Shown here: one piece after another, positions 1 to 8,740 of the stretch
Position numbering within the stretch: position 1 is the first letter of the stretch
Layout of the letters: every line of letters begins with the position of its first letter
Source: Nostoc cf. commune SO-36
GTDB taxonomy: Bacteria; Cyanobacteriota; Cyanobacteriia; Cyanobacteriales; Nostocaceae
Length of the DNA stretch: 64,000 nucleotides
Reading direction: 5' to 3'
Assembly: GCF_023734775.1 (NCBI RefSeq)
Contig: NZ_AP025732.1
Coordinates: forward strand, 6,074,501 to 6,138,500
Translations under genes and position numbers: made by a program
Notes under the pieces: generated by a model
The model's input: only the letters and a program-made list of their open reading frames with translations
What the model was told of the DNA's origin: nothing
Databases searched by the model: none

Positions 1-180
1 TGTAGGGACAATCTCGGCTCCAGCATTTCTGTAGTCGTCATCTGAAAATCCAGCACCATTACCTGCTTGCGTCTGGACAAAGATGCTATGACCATTTTCT
101 CGCAGCACCCGCACACTAGAAGGACTTAAACCTACCCGAAATTCTTGATCTTTACTTTCCTTGGGAACGCCAATTTCCAT
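1..180 (-). CDS. ald: alanine dehydrogenase, N-terminal part (runs off window edge)
   Basis: Only the first 60 residues are inside the window. They start MEIGVPKESKDQEFRVGLSP and continue with an ENGHSIFV..AGNGAGFSDDDY segment, which is the N-terminal substrate-binding region of NAD-dependent L-alanine dehydrogenase (interconverts alanine and pyruvate plus ammonium). The ATG at 178-180 on the minus strand fits the family start exactly. The gene is divergent from the hli gene at 592, so the gap between them holds both promoters. The catalytic His and the NAD-binding domain lie outside the window. The match was made by eye from the N-terminal pattern, which is highly conserved in cyanobacteria. 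Confidence 0.88.
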   Translation of the reverse strand, partial: MEIGVPKESKDQEFRVGLSPSSVRVLRENGHSIFVQTQAGNGAGFSDDDYRNAGAEIVPT

Positions 181-591
181 ATATCGCCTCTGATAATTTT
201 TTTGTTTAACTGTAGCCTGCCAATTTCCAGCTTGCTAGTTTCGTCTTGCTACTGACCTATTACAAATAGCTGTATTAGAGATCGTTAATCTGTGTTCTAA
301 GTTTCTCAATTTAATCTGAGTAGCCCCAAACTCTTGCCCTTGACTATTGGCGCAGTATTTATACAATATATAAAGAATAGTAACAATTTATTAAAAGAGT
401 GATTGTGCTGCCTACTAGGATGCTTTTGCTGAATTTATGCACTGCAATCTGCTTTTAAGCTACTAAGTGTAGGTAAAAGTTAAGGGAAGAACGAGCCGAT
501 TCCTTTAACCTTTGTCGCTTATCCCTACTTTCACCGACTTCTGCGAGAAGTTTAACATTAAGTCCCGTTTGCCAAAAAAGGTTTCTTAAAA
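181..591. other. divergent intergenic region between ald and hli
   Basis: AT-rich spacer that must hold the promoters of both divergent genes. I looked for the paired TTACA half-sites of the HLR1 high-light element upstream of the hli gene. I found only one half-site-like stretch near 258-266 (TATTACAAA) without a convincing partner. No ORF or strong hairpin is visible. Confidence 0.5.
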
Positions 592-762
592 ATGACACAA
601 ACACAACCAACAATTACCCCTAAACTAGAGGAGCCGAAGTTTGGCTTTAACGAATATGCCGAACGCTTAAATGGTCGAGCGGCAATGATTGGCTTCGCTT
701 TAACGCTAGTGATTGAATATACAACCAATCAAGGGGTGTTATCATGGCTAGGTCTGAAGTAG
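592..762 (+). CDS. high-light-inducible protein (Hli/Scp, one-helix chlorophyll-binding)
   Basis: A 56-residue protein. Residues 18-36 read FGFNEYAERLNGRAAMIGF, which contains the conserved ExxNGRxAMxGF motif of the chlorophyll a/b-binding-like helix. The Glu and Asn/Arg residues coordinate chlorophyll and form the inter-helix ion pair. A single transmembrane helix follows (residues 28-45), then a short tail ending WLGLK. Hli proteins bind chlorophyll and carotenoid in the thylakoid membrane and protect newly made photosystem II and chlorophyll-synthesis enzymes. The ATG is preceded by an AAAAGG stretch about 12 bases upstream. Length and motif are typical of the family. Expression under high light is expected from the family but not shown by a clear motif here. 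Confidence 0.93.
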   Translation: MTQTQPTITPKLEEPKFGFNEYAERLNGRAAMIGFALTLVIEYTTNQGVLSWLGLK

Positions 763-1113
763 TGCCACCAATCAGCAGAAGGTGGAAGTTATAAGCTAGT
801 AATTAAAAGAGTTTCAACCAGCTGGAACAACCAGTTGGTTTTGACTTTGAATAAATGATAGTGAAGTACTTCGTCCTACATACTTTAATAAATAATTGTC
901 CTAGAATGTAAGTAAGAGAGGAATCAAAATACCTATTAGTGATTGAAATATCATAGATTTGCAAGTAGTATATGCAAGACGATTAATGAGTAAATTTCCT
1001 CCCCTACTAATAAAAAAATTATAATTAGTGTCTGCCTTGAATGAGAAAGGCGAATTACGGGTGAGGTATTCTTGGTAAATATACACAAAAGCTGAACTGG
1101 AACTAACCAAGCT
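763..1113. other. intergenic, nothing recognised
   Basis: AT-rich spacer. A minus-strand open frame at 901-1110 has no homology pattern I recognise and an unconvincing composition, so I do not call it. No RNA gene or strong repeat seen. Confidence 0.45.
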
Positions 1114-1116
1114 GTG

Positions 1117-1410
1117 ATGAATGCTGTATTACCTCGTTTTTTGAAGTCAACTTACCGAAAAGAGCCAATAATCAGTGTATTGATGACGATGGGCGCTATA
1201 GATGCCCTGATTGGCGGATTGAATGATAGCTGGTCATTGTTCGCTTTTGGTTTGGGAACGGCAGGGATAGCTCTAGCCTTTAAGTTGTGGCGTTTTCAAC
1301 AGCGTCGTCCTGTAGTAGAGGAGCCTGTGGTGCAACATTATTTGCCCTCTCGTTCTTCTAGTGCGCCTTTACCGATGTTAAGCGTTTCTAAGAAAAAATC
1401 ACCTCTTTAA
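1117..1410 (+). CDS. small conserved membrane protein, function unknown
   Basis: A 97-residue protein. Residues about 18-55 are hydrophobic and glycine-rich (VLMTMGAIDALIGGLNDSWSL, then FGLGTAGIALAFKLW), consistent with one or two membrane segments. A basic, Ser/Pro-rich C-terminal tail follows (QQRRP..SRSSSAP..SKKKSPL). The frame also has a GTG at 1114 directly before the ATG at 1117, and I prefer the ATG. A strong hairpin lies five bases after the stop. I do not recognise a named family. Similar small proteins are common in Nostocales genomes, but no function can be read from the sequence. Confidence 0.6.
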   Translation: MNAVLPRFLKSTYRKEPIISVLMTMGAIDALIGGLNDSWSLFAFGLGTAGIALAFKLWRFQQRRPVVEEPVVQHYLPSRSSSAPLPMLSVSKKKSPL

Positions 1411-1415
1411 AAAGT

Positions 1416-1441
1416 GCAGAGTTATTACTTGATAACTCTGC
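1416..1441 (+). terminator. hairpin after the small membrane protein gene
   Basis: Perfect 10-bp stem GCAGAGTTAT / ATAACTCTGC with a 6-base loop, five bases after the stop codon at 1410. No long T-run follows on the plus strand, so it may be a weak terminator or an mRNA 3' stabiliser. Confidence 0.6.
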
Positions 1442-1486
1442 AAAACTTATTGGGGTAAATGTATCTATAAAAAGTGAGGAAAAAGA

Positions 1487-2554
1487 GTGAGTAGTGAGGG
1501 AAAAGGTCGGGGTAATTTTCTACGCCCGTATTTTATCTTGGGATTTATGGCAGCTGTTGCCCTTCCAGTGGCTACCTGGGAAGGGTTTCATATTCATCAA
1601 GCTCATGCTGCAATTGAAGTAATACCAAGCTCCCAAGCTACTAATAGCTTTGCTAATGCTCAACTACTTTACACACTCAGAGGGCATAAGGGAACTGTTA
1701 AATCCCTCGCTTTCAGCCCAGATAGCAGAATTCTTGCTAGTGGAGGTGCAGAAAACGAAGGTGTAATTCGCCTGTGGAATCCAGTAAACGGCAAAAAGTT
1801 GGGGAATATTAACAAAGCACACAAAGCAGCCGTAGAATCTTTAGTGATTTCGCCAGATGGTCGAACCCTCGCTAGTTGTAGTGATGACAATACGATTAAT
1901 CTCTGGAGCCTGAATAATTTTAAATTTAGCCGCTCTTTTGTCGGACATACCAGTAACGTATTATCTTTAGCGGTGTCTCCTGATAGTAAAATCCTCATCA
2001 GTGGAGCTTTGGATGGGATTCGTATATGGGATTTATTGCAGCAGCGCCCTCTAGGGACTCTAGTACGCTTTGATAATTTGATTTATACCCTGGCAATTAG
2101 TCCTGATGGGCAGACCTTGGCTAGTGGTGATAATAAGGGTGTAATCAAGTTGTGGAATTTGAGTACTGGTAAATTAATTAATGAATTAGTAGCTCATTCT
2201 AATGGTGTTAACGCTGTTATCTTTACACCAGATGGGCAAACATTAGTTACTGCTAGCCGCGATCGCACAGTAAAACTGTGGAATATTAATACTGGAGAAT
2301 TAGTCCGCACCCTGACAGGACATAATAACTGGGTAAATGCGATCACAATTAATCCCGATGGACAAACCCTTGCTAGTGCTGGTAGAGATGGGATTAAATT
2401 ATGGGATTTAACTACAGGCGAGTTAATAAATACACTGAGTGGACATACAGACTGGGTAAGTGCGATCGCTTTTAGTCCAAATGGCAAAATTCTTGCCAGT
2501 GGTGGATTTGATCAACAAATTAAAATTTGGGGAACTCCAGTAAAACGTAATTAA
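1487..2554 (+). CDS. exported or membrane-anchored WD40-repeat protein (seven blades)
   Basis: A 355-residue protein starting at GTG, with a GTGAGGAAAA purine stretch just upstream. Residues about 11-40 form a signal peptide or signal anchor (YFILGFMAAVALPVATWEG, ending near AHA). Seven WD40 repeats follow, each with the GH..V..(L/I)..SPDG..LASG..D..I(K/R)LW pattern: about residues 62-110, 111-154, 155-195, 196-237, 238-279, 280-320 and 321-353. Seven repeats make one closed beta-propeller, which usually serves as a protein-binding platform. There is no kinase or other catalytic domain, unlike many cyanobacterial WD40 proteins. Location is probably periplasm, lumen or membrane surface. Binding partner unknown. 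Confidence 0.85.
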   Translation: MSSEGKGRGNFLRPYFILGFMAAVALPVATWEGFHIHQAHAAIEVIPSSQATNSFANAQLLYTLRGHKGTVKSLAFSPDSRILASGGAENEGVIRLWNPVNGKKLGNINKAHKAAVESLVISPDGRTLASCSDDNTINLWSLNNFKFSRSFVGHTSNVLSLAVSPDSKILISGALDGIRIWDLLQQRPLGTLVRFDNLIYTLAISPDGQTLASGDNKGVIKLWNLSTGKLINELVAHSNGVNAVIFTPDGQTLVTASRDRTVKLWNINTGELVRTLTGHNNWVNAITINPDGQTLASAGRDGIKLWDLTTGELINTLSGHTDWVSAIAFSPNGKILASGGFDQQIKIWGTPVKRN

Positions 2555-3327
2555 CAGCGAACACTAGTTACCCAACTACTTTAAGTAGTCGAGGAACTGA
2601 ATGACGTATCGTGAGTGCGTAGTTTACCGCCGTAGGCATCGCCTCACAATAGTGCAGGTGATTTACTTTCTTCAAGTATTAAGAATTATTCAAACTATTT
2701 AATAATAAATTGGGAAACCTAATGCTGGTCGCTCATAGGGTTTTACCAAAATGTGTTGGCTCACTGCGCGACCTCACTGTTGTAGTGATTACCGCCCACG
2801 TTTATAGCCTAATGGTGCTTTTTAGATTGTTTGCTAAAATTTAGTCTTGCCTTTTTAGAGGTTTTGTAGTAGAAAATCAACCAAAGCTCAGATCAAATTT
2901 TGCTAGAACTAGCCAAAATGAATGATGTTAGCACCAAGAGGGATGTCTACGATGCGCTACGCCTACCCCAAATGTTGAATAACTGTGAATACTTGATGAA
3001 AATACAGCCCAACTAATATCATATCCAGCAAATTACTGTAAGTATAAACATAGGTAATTTATTATCTGTGCAGCTACTTGCCCTCTAGATCGGAACAATT
3101 TCTGAACTTAGACAATCTTAGAAATGGTTATCTTCAGTAAATGCACTCAGGTAAATATCACTATCTTGGCTGAAGCAAAGGTTTATAGGGCTTAAACGCT
3201 ACTTGAAACGGAAGACAACTTGCTACTTAAATAATGTTTAATTTTCCCGAACTGCTTTTGATCCCCATTTCGATAGAATGGCTAGGCAGAACCCTAAAAC
3301 TAAAAACCGCTTTTGACTGCGACGCCC
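2555..3327. other. long intergenic region with short Nostoc-type repeat fragments
   Basis: No convincing gene. It holds fragments of the GC-rich palindromic repeats scattered in Nostoc genomes (CCGCCGTAGGCATCGCC near 2628, GATGCGCTACGCCTACCCC near 2951). An open frame starting at 3234 overlaps the next gene in another frame and is not called. I looked for a palindromic Zur-type box ahead of the permease operon and did not find a clear one. Confidence 0.5.
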
Positions 3328-4383
3328 ATGAATCAACTGAACAATGGTTTTACAATATTTCTAAGTCTGCTAGTCGAGGCGATGCCTTTTTTGCTTCTTG
3401 GGGTTTTATTCTCCAGTTTGCTGCTGTTTTTTGTTGATGAGCGCAAATTAGTAGAAAAAATGCCCAAAAATCCGTTGCTGGGTGCTTTAGTTGGCAGCAT
3501 GATCGGCTTTTTATTTCCGGTGTGTGAGTGTGGGAATGTACCGGTAGCGCGGCGGTTCCTAATGCAGGGAGTACCCACACCAGTCGCAATTGGTTTTTTG
3601 CTAGCAGCACCAACAATTAACCCAATTGTAATTTGGGCAACTTGGACAGCATTTCGAGATCAGCCAGAAATAGTGGTCTTACGAGTCGTATTTTCTCTAG
3701 CAATTGCCACAATTATCGGTTTTGTTTTCAGTTTTCAAAAGGACTTAAACCCCATAGTCCAACCTGCGATCGCTCGGTATATGAAGTTTAATCCACCCGC
3801 ACAGCCACAAACCAAACGCCGTGGTAAACGTTATCAAGTAGAACAGGAAGCAACAGTACCGAATTTGTTACAATCCGGGACTTATATCTTAGGAGGAAAA
3901 GCAGGTATACCTATGCGGATAGATCCTAATTTGGTACAGGCTACTACCGCAGTTTCTAATCCGAATAAACCGCTTATAGATAAACTGCGCCTAGTTGTGG
4001 ATAATAGCATCCAAGAATTGCGAGAATTAGGCGGAGTAATGATTTTAGGAAGTGCGATCGCTGCTGCTATTCAAGTCCTAGCTCCCCGTGAATTAATTCT
4101 CAGTTTGGGAGCTGGCCCCATTACCTCAATTCTGGTCATGCTGATATTAGCAGTAGTGGTATCGATTTGTTCTACAGTCGATTCTTTCTTTGCCTTATCT
4201 TTTGCCTCAACCTTTAGCAGTGGTTCATTGTTGGCATTTCTAGTGTTTGGGCCAATGATTGACATCAAAAGTGTTGGTTTGATGTTATCTATCTTTAAAC
4301 CCAAAACTATCTTTTACTTATTTGCTTTAGCAGGACAATTAACATTTTTGTTCACTCTCTTCCTGAACTTACACGTTTTTTAA
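3328..4383 (+). CDS. UPF0718/DUF318 (YraQ-like) permease
   Basis: About 351 residues with roughly eight hydrophobic segments in two halves, separated by a basic cytoplasmic stretch (QPQTKRRGKRYQVEQEA, about residues 167-183). The motif FPVCECGNVPVARR near residues 63-76, and GFLLAAPTINPIV after it, are characteristic of the DUF318 permease family. The Cys-x-Cys pair is conserved in this family and may bind metal. A second family signature, STVDSFFALSFAS, lies near residue 285. Start: the frame is open to a TTG at 3313, but the ATG at 3328 places the first helix correctly. It is followed at 56 bases by the TIGR03943 partner, the usual gene pair. The substrate is unproven; divalent metal transport is the usual guess. 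Confidence 0.8.
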   Translation: MNQLNNGFTIFLSLLVEAMPFLLLGVLFSSLLLFFVDERKLVEKMPKNPLLGALVGSMIGFLFPVCECGNVPVARRFLMQGVPTPVAIGFLLAAPTINPIVIWATWTAFRDQPEIVVLRVVFSLAIATIIGFVFSFQKDLNPIVQPAIARYMKFNPPAQPQTKRRGKRYQVEQEATVPNLLQSGTYILGGKAGIPMRIDPNLVQATTAVSNPNKPLIDKLRLVVDNSIQELRELGGVMILGSAIAAAIQVLAPRELILSLGAGPITSILVMLILAVVVSICSTVDSFFALSFASTFSSGSLLAFLVFGPMIDIKSVGLMLSIFKPKTIFYLFALAGQLTFLFTLFLNLHVF

Positions 4384-4390
4384 CAAATAT

Positions 4391-4440
4391 TTGTCCTTTG
4401 TCCTTTGTTAATGACTAATGACCAATGACTAATGATTAAT
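4391..4440. repeat. heptamer short tandem repeats (STRR)
   Basis: Degenerate 7-base units: TTTGTCC twice, then TGACTAA, TGACCAA, TGACTAA, TGATTAA. The start codon of the following gene (ATG at 4439) lies at the end of the array. Confidence 0.8.
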
Positions 4441-5212
4441 GGCTAACAAAAATCCCAAATCTAAAATCGTAAATCTTTTATTCCCTTGGCTGGATGCCCT
4501 AGCAATTACAGCTTGGGGTGTTTTGATGTTGAGATATTGGCAAACTAACAAGCTGAACCTATTGATTCACCCAAATTTCTTTGGGTTGGTGATTGTGGGT
4601 GGTATCGGCTTCATCATTATTGGTTTCTTCAAGATGCAGGAACTTTGGCAACGGCGTCGCCGTGATGTTACGCCAAACATGCAGCATATTAGTTTATTTC
4701 CCCCTGGTTGGGGCAGTGCTTTGTTGTTGATTACAGCGATTCTAGGTTTTATTATTACACCGCAAGTTTTTGCTAGTGATAAAGCACTCCAAAGAGGCGT
4801 GACGGCTGATTTATTAGGAAGCACACGCGTTAAACCCCAAGCCTTTCGCGCTACTGTTCGCCCAGAAGAGCGATCGCTTGTAGACTGGGTACGCACCGTC
4901 AATGTCTATCCAGAACCAGATTCATATACAGGGCAAAAAGCCAAGGTGCAAGGATTTGTCATTCACCCACCGGATATAGGAAAAGAATATTTGTTTTTAG
5001 CACGATTTGTCTTAACTTGCTGTGCAGCAGATGCTTACCCTATAGGATTGCCTGTCAAACTACAAAATAATCAAGAGCGTTATTCCCCCGATACCTGGCT
5101 GGAAGTCGAAGGGCAAATGGTGACAGAAAATTTGGCAGGTAAACGCCAACTTACCATTGCCGCTACCTCTCTCAAAAAGATTCCTCAACCCCAAAATCCT
5201 TATAGTTATTAG
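4439..5212 (+). CDS. TIGR03943/DUF1980 family protein, partner of the upstream permease
   Basis: A 257-residue protein. Three or so hydrophobic segments lie in the first 120 residues (about 11-30, 40-62 with FGLVIVGGIGFIIIGFFKM, and 92-110). A soluble C-terminal domain of about 140 residues carries the family signature FVLTCCAADAYPIGLPVK near residues 187-204, with an adjacent Cys-Cys pair. The DUF1980 family is almost always encoded beside a DUF318 permease, as here, and the two are thought to form a transport complex. The ATG sits inside a heptamer repeat array with no clear Shine-Dalgarno sequence. It is followed by a similar array and the next same-strand gene, so all three genes are probably one transcription unit. 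Confidence 0.8.
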   Translation: MANKNPKSKIVNLLFPWLDALAITAWGVLMLRYWQTNKLNLLIHPNFFGLVIVGGIGFIIIGFFKMQELWQRRRRDVTPNMQHISLFPPGWGSALLLITAILGFIITPQVFASDKALQRGVTADLLGSTRVKPQAFRATVRPEERSLVDWVRTVNVYPEPDSYTGQKAKVQGFVIHPPDIGKEYLFLARFVLTCCAADAYPIGLPVKLQNNQERYSPDTWLEVEGQMVTENLAGKRQLTIAATSLKKIPQPQNPYSY

Positions 5213-5220
5213 TTTATTTG

Positions 5221-5271
5221 TTGATGACAAATGACTAATGACAAATGACAAATGACTAACAACTAATGACT
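5221..5271. repeat. heptamer short tandem repeats (STRR)
   Basis: About six units of TGACAAA/TGACTAA in tandem. The ATG of the next gene (5266, ATGACTAAA) is made from the last repeat unit. Confidence 0.85.
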
Positions 5272-6765
5272 AAATCAAAAGCATTTATCCAACCACTAGA
5301 TCGCATAGCGATCGCACTCATGCTAATACTGAGTGTGCTGATTGGGTTACTCATATTGCAAGGTGATGTGATAACTGCTCGTGTCCGGGAATTTACTTGG
5401 CAAAATCAACAAATTGGCGCAGAAGATAATTCCTTTACGCTCACCTTCAGCCGCCCAATGGAAGTAAAAAGCGTTGAGGATAACTTAAAAATCGAGCCAC
5501 CCCTAGCAGGTAAATTCAGTTGGGCAGGGCGGCGGATGGTTTATACACTGGTGACACCAGCACCTTATGGCACGAATTATAAAGTGCAGTTACAGGGAGC
5601 TAAAGATAAGTTTGCGGAGCAAGAAGGCAAAAATCGGGTAATACAACCCTTTGCTGGTAGTTTCCGCACACGCGATCGCGTTATTCTTTACATCGGAACC
5701 GATCAAGAAGAACAGGGTCGCTTAGTTCTTTACAACTTAACTCAAGAGCAAAAAACGGTACTTACCCCCAAAGACCTGATAGTAATGGACTTTGAGTCGT
5801 TTCCAGATGGAGAGAAAATTTTATTTTCGGCTCGCACCAGCAAGAACCAAGATTTACTTTCAGCTCAACTGTACACAGTGACAACAGGCATTTCTGGTAA
5901 ATCTGGACAAGAAGTAGAACCAGGAGGCAGAGTTGACCTGACTTTAGATAGTAAAGATTATCAAAACCTGAAATTTGACTTATCACCTGATGGGCAAACT
6001 ATTGTCATCCAACGGGGAAACAAAACAAATCCCGGCGACTTTGGACTATGGTTTATGCCAGCAACCAGCGATGCTTCAGGAGAAAAACCCATCCCCAAAC
6101 GTCTACAAAGCCAACCTGGGGGAGATTTTATGGTTACGCCAGATAGTAAAGCCGTAGCAGTTGCCCAAGGACAGGGAGCAGCGATTTTACCACTGGAAGG
6201 TGATGCCAGTAAACCTTTAGATTTTCTGCCGCAGTTTGGTTTAGTACAGGCTTTCTCCAAAGATGGCTCTCAAGCAGCGATGGTGAAGTTTAATACAGAT
6301 TACACGCGAGATTTGTTTTTAGTGACAAACCAAGGTGTGCAAAAACAACTATTAAAAACAACAGGCTCAATTGTCAGCTGCCAATTTGACATCGCCTCAC
6401 CTACCCTCTACTGCTTGCTGACACAGCTAGTATCCAAGGAACAATATATAGAACAGCCTTATGTGGTGGCAATTGATCTGAAAACAGGACAACAGAAACC
6501 ACTCCTAGTACTGCCTCCCGCGCAACGGAATGTACAAATGAGTTTATCTGCCGACGGTTTAGGCTTGTTATTTGACCAAGTAGTACCGCAGACAAACACA
6601 ACAGCATCATTGCCCCCAAACACTTTGAAGACTGATGATGGAGATGCGATCGCTACTAGTAGCCTGTGGTTAATGCCTCTGTTACCCATCGCGGATGCTG
6701 CAACTGTCGAAATTAGACCAGAACAACTACCCTTAGCCGGATTTCGTCCCCGGTGGCTACCTTGA
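5266..6765 (+). CDS. membrane-anchored protein with Ig-like domain and beta-propeller-like region
   Basis: A 499-residue protein. Residues about 13-33 are a membrane anchor (IAIALMLILSVLIGLLIL). Residues about 45-135 look like a bacterial Ig-like domain of the Big_5 type (SFTLTFSRPMEVKSVEDNLKI..P.L.GKFSW..RRMVYTL..P..YGTNYKVQL). The rest shows repeated motifs such as LSPDGQTIVIQRG, VTPDSKAVAVAQG, FSKDGSQAAMVK and LSADGLGLLFDQ, the pattern of a TolB- or YVTN-like beta-propeller. Most of the protein should therefore be outside the cytoplasmic membrane. It follows the permease pair at 53 bases on the same strand. Function unknown; a periplasmic accessory role to the transporter is only a guess from position. 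Confidence 0.7.
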   Translation: MTKSKAFIQPLDRIAIALMLILSVLIGLLILQGDVITARVREFTWQNQQIGAEDNSFTLTFSRPMEVKSVEDNLKIEPPLAGKFSWAGRRMVYTLVTPAPYGTNYKVQLQGAKDKFAEQEGKNRVIQPFAGSFRTRDRVILYIGTDQEEQGRLVLYNLTQEQKTVLTPKDLIVMDFESFPDGEKILFSARTSKNQDLLSAQLYTVTTGISGKSGQEVEPGGRVDLTLDSKDYQNLKFDLSPDGQTIVIQRGNKTNPGDFGLWFMPATSDASGEKPIPKRLQSQPGGDFMVTPDSKAVAVAQGQGAAILPLEGDASKPLDFLPQFGLVQAFSKDGSQAAMVKFNTDYTRDLFLVTNQGVQKQLLKTTGSIVSCQFDIASPTLYCLLTQLVSKEQYIEQPYVVAIDLKTGQQKPLLVLPPAQRNVQMSLSADGLGLLFDQVVPQTNTTASLPPNTLKTDDGDAIATSSLWLMPLLPIADAATVEIRPEQLPLAGFRPRWLP

Positions 6766-6827
6766 AATAGAGGCAAGGGAGCAAGGGAGATGAAACAGAA
6801 TGGTTAAGAATTTTTAGTAGGGGAATG

Positions 6828-7892
6828 CTACTCCATTATCTTGTGCAACGATGATTTCGCAACTTTGAAAATAGCATCAAGCGCAAAATCGATATCAGCC
6901 CGTGAAACATCTAAATGAGTGACTGCCCGAATAGAATGACCAACGGCTCCCATTTTCACACCATGCTGCTGTAACAGAGTGAGAAACATAGCCTTATCGA
7001 GTCCTAGTCTGGAAACATCAAAGAAAACAATGTTTGTCTCAGGTTTTGGATCTCGAACTGTAATTCCTTCGATTTCACTCAGTCGCCCTGCCAGATAAGT
7101 GGCGTTGTCGTGGTCTTCTTGTAGACGTTCAACATGATGGTCAAGTGCATAGAGACAACCTGCGGCTACAATGCCCGCTTGACGCATTGCGCCACCAAAA
7201 ATGTGTTTATATCGACGTGCTTCAGCAATGAACTCCCGTGTACCCGCAAGAACAGCACCGATTGGTGCGCCAAGTCCTTTAGTAAAGTCAATCCAGACAG
7301 AATCAACACAAGCAGCAAAATCCTTGGCTGTGGTTTGAGATGCAACAACTGCATTTAAAAGCCGTGCCCCATCCATGTGGGTAGCTAAACCTTTTTGACG
7401 GGAGAACTCGCAAACCTCACGTAGTTCATTGAGCCGCCAAACCGAACCCCCTCCAAAATTGTGGGTTTGCTCAACACACAATAAGCGGGGAATTGCAGAG
7501 TAAAGGTAAGGAGCTGTGGCGACTCTTTCAAGCGATTGAGCTAGAGCATCGACTGTAAAAATTCCTCGATCGCTGGCAATCGGTTCCATCAGTACACCAG
7601 AAGTCATCGCTGCACCCCCGGATTCAGCTCGAATAATGTGTGCCATTTGTTCTACTAGCACCACATCAGCAGGGCGAGTATGGGCTTTGATTGACACAAA
7701 GTTGCAAATGGTTCCACAGGCAAAGAAAAGAGCGGCTTCTTTGCCTAGTAAATCTGCCACCCTTTCTTGTAGTTGGTTAACGGTGGGATCTTCTCCTTTT
7801 TGCTCATCTCCAACTTCGGCGGTGGCGATCGCCTGCCGCATGGCCTGTGTTGGCTTTGTTTCAGTATCGCTTGTGAGCAAAATCATCAGCAC
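6828..7892 (-). CDS. ltaE: low-specificity threonine aldolase (PLP-dependent)
   Basis: A 354-residue fold-type I PLP enzyme of the beta-eliminating lyase/threonine aldolase family. It cleaves L-threonine or L-allo-threonine to glycine and acetaldehyde. Visible motifs: LLTSDTETKPTQAMRQA at the N-terminus, VGDEQKGEDPTVNQLQ (EDPTVNxLE-type), EQTHNFGGG, HMDGARLLNA (the Asp that contacts the PLP pyridine), and DFTKGLGAPIGAVLAG, where the Lys forms the Schiff base. The C-terminal small domain ends with FDVSRLGLDKA. Length is normal. It lies 62 bases downstream of the cupin gene on the same strand and is probably co-transcribed with it. Starts MLM or the next Met are both possible. Confidence 0.87.
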   Translation of the reverse strand: MLMILLTSDTETKPTQAMRQAIATAEVGDEQKGEDPTVNQLQERVADLLGKEAALFFACGTICNFVSIKAHTRPADVVLVEQMAHIIRAESGGAAMTSGVLMEPIASDRGIFTVDALAQSLERVATAPYLYSAIPRLLCVEQTHNFGGGSVWRLNELREVCEFSRQKGLATHMDGARLLNAVVASQTTAKDFAACVDSVWIDFTKGLGAPIGAVLAGTREFIAEARRYKHIFGGAMRQAGIVAAGCLYALDHHVERLQEDHDNATYLAGRLSEIEGITVRDPKPETNIVFFDVSRLGLDKAMFLTLLQQHGVKMGAVGHSIRAVTHLDVSRADIDFALDAIFKVAKSSLHKIME

Positions 7893-7954
7893 TCCTAGAG
7901 CAGGTATATAGTAGTTTACATACTTGAATGAAAAGGCAAGCCTGATGAGCGTGG

Positions 7955-8740
7955 TTATTTTGTTCTAATGGCATCCAGAACTTTGGCTGACTTTTCTCCC
8001 ACAAAAGTATTATTCAGCATCGTATGGGAATCATCAGTTGGCCCTACATCCGAATCTGGATGATAGATAATGATTCTTAAGGAATCATCGATCGCACTAA
8101 AGCTATGTAACTTGTTTTCTGGAAGACAGAAGACCGTTCCCGCCTCCATTTTGAACGTTCCTTCGTCCACCTGACAAGTTCCACTACCTTCCGCGACAAG
8201 CCCAATCCGCAATGAGGGATGGGTATGAGGAGTTTGCGATACTCCTGGAGGAACGTAGAGGAAATTCAAGCACGGTTCTCCACGTCTTAAAGGATTAATC
8301 AAAACCGTTGAAGAGCAGCCATCAATATAATTCAATCGCCCTAATGGTTCAATAGGCCCCCCAATTGTGAAAAGTCCAGTGTAGTTGAGCCGCGTTGCAA
8401 CTAACACTTGGGCTGAACCATCTAAAGAAAAGTTCCCTGGAATTGCGGCAAAGCAGTTTTTTCGCAATAAGAACTCTCCGTTACTGCTTTTGAGGGTAAC
8501 TTCGCCCTCGGAAACAAATAGAAAGTGCGTGTCTTTTTCGCTCTCATTAACTTTGATAGAATCGATAACCCAAAAAGCACTCGATGGATGACCTGCCATC
8601 GTGTAATCAAGTTTTGTCGCTTCTAGGAATCGCTGACAGTAAAACTTTTGATAGTTTTGTGTATTAATACCAAATAGTTCGGACTCCAGAGAAATGCTTT
8701 GGGCTTGTTTTTGTAGTGGCGTTTCGGTTACGTGTTGCAT
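7955..8740 (-). CDS. cupin-domain protein upstream of threonine aldolase
   Basis: A 261-residue protein with two cupin-like halves. The C-terminal half (about residues 150-235) has a recognisable cupin_2 core: VPPGVSQTPHTHPSLRIGLVAEGSGTCQVDEG with metal-ligand-type His residues, then LPENKLHSF supplying a further His. The N-terminal half (about 50-125) lacks obvious ligands (HFLFVSEGEVTLKSSNGEFLL). It is likely a metal-dependent small-molecule enzyme or a ligand-binding protein. It is the first gene of a probable two-gene operon with threonine aldolase. The ATG at 8740 is preceded on the minus strand by a very AT-rich promoter region. Substrate unknown. Confidence 0.7.
   Translation of the reverse strand: MQHVTETPLQKQAQSISLESELFGINTQNYQKFYCQRFLEATKLDYTMAGHPSSAFWVIDSIKVNESEKDTHFLFVSEGEVTLKSSNGEFLLRKNCFAAIPGNFSLDGSAQVLVATRLNYTGLFTIGGPIEPLGRLNYIDGCSSTVLINPLRRGEPCLNFLYVPPGVSQTPHTHPSLRIGLVAEGSGTCQVDEGTFKMEAGTVFCLPENKLHSFSAIDDSLRIIIYHPDSDVGPTDDSHTMLNNTFVGEKSAKVLDAIRTK

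Noticed and set aside
901..1110. 69-codon minus-strand ORF
   Set aside because: No recognisable motif, no ribosome-binding site and an unlikely composition in an AT-rich spacer.
3234..3437. ORF overlapping the permease start
   Set aside because: It lies largely inside the permease gene in another frame and shows no protein features; the permease start at 3328 is supported by family alignment.
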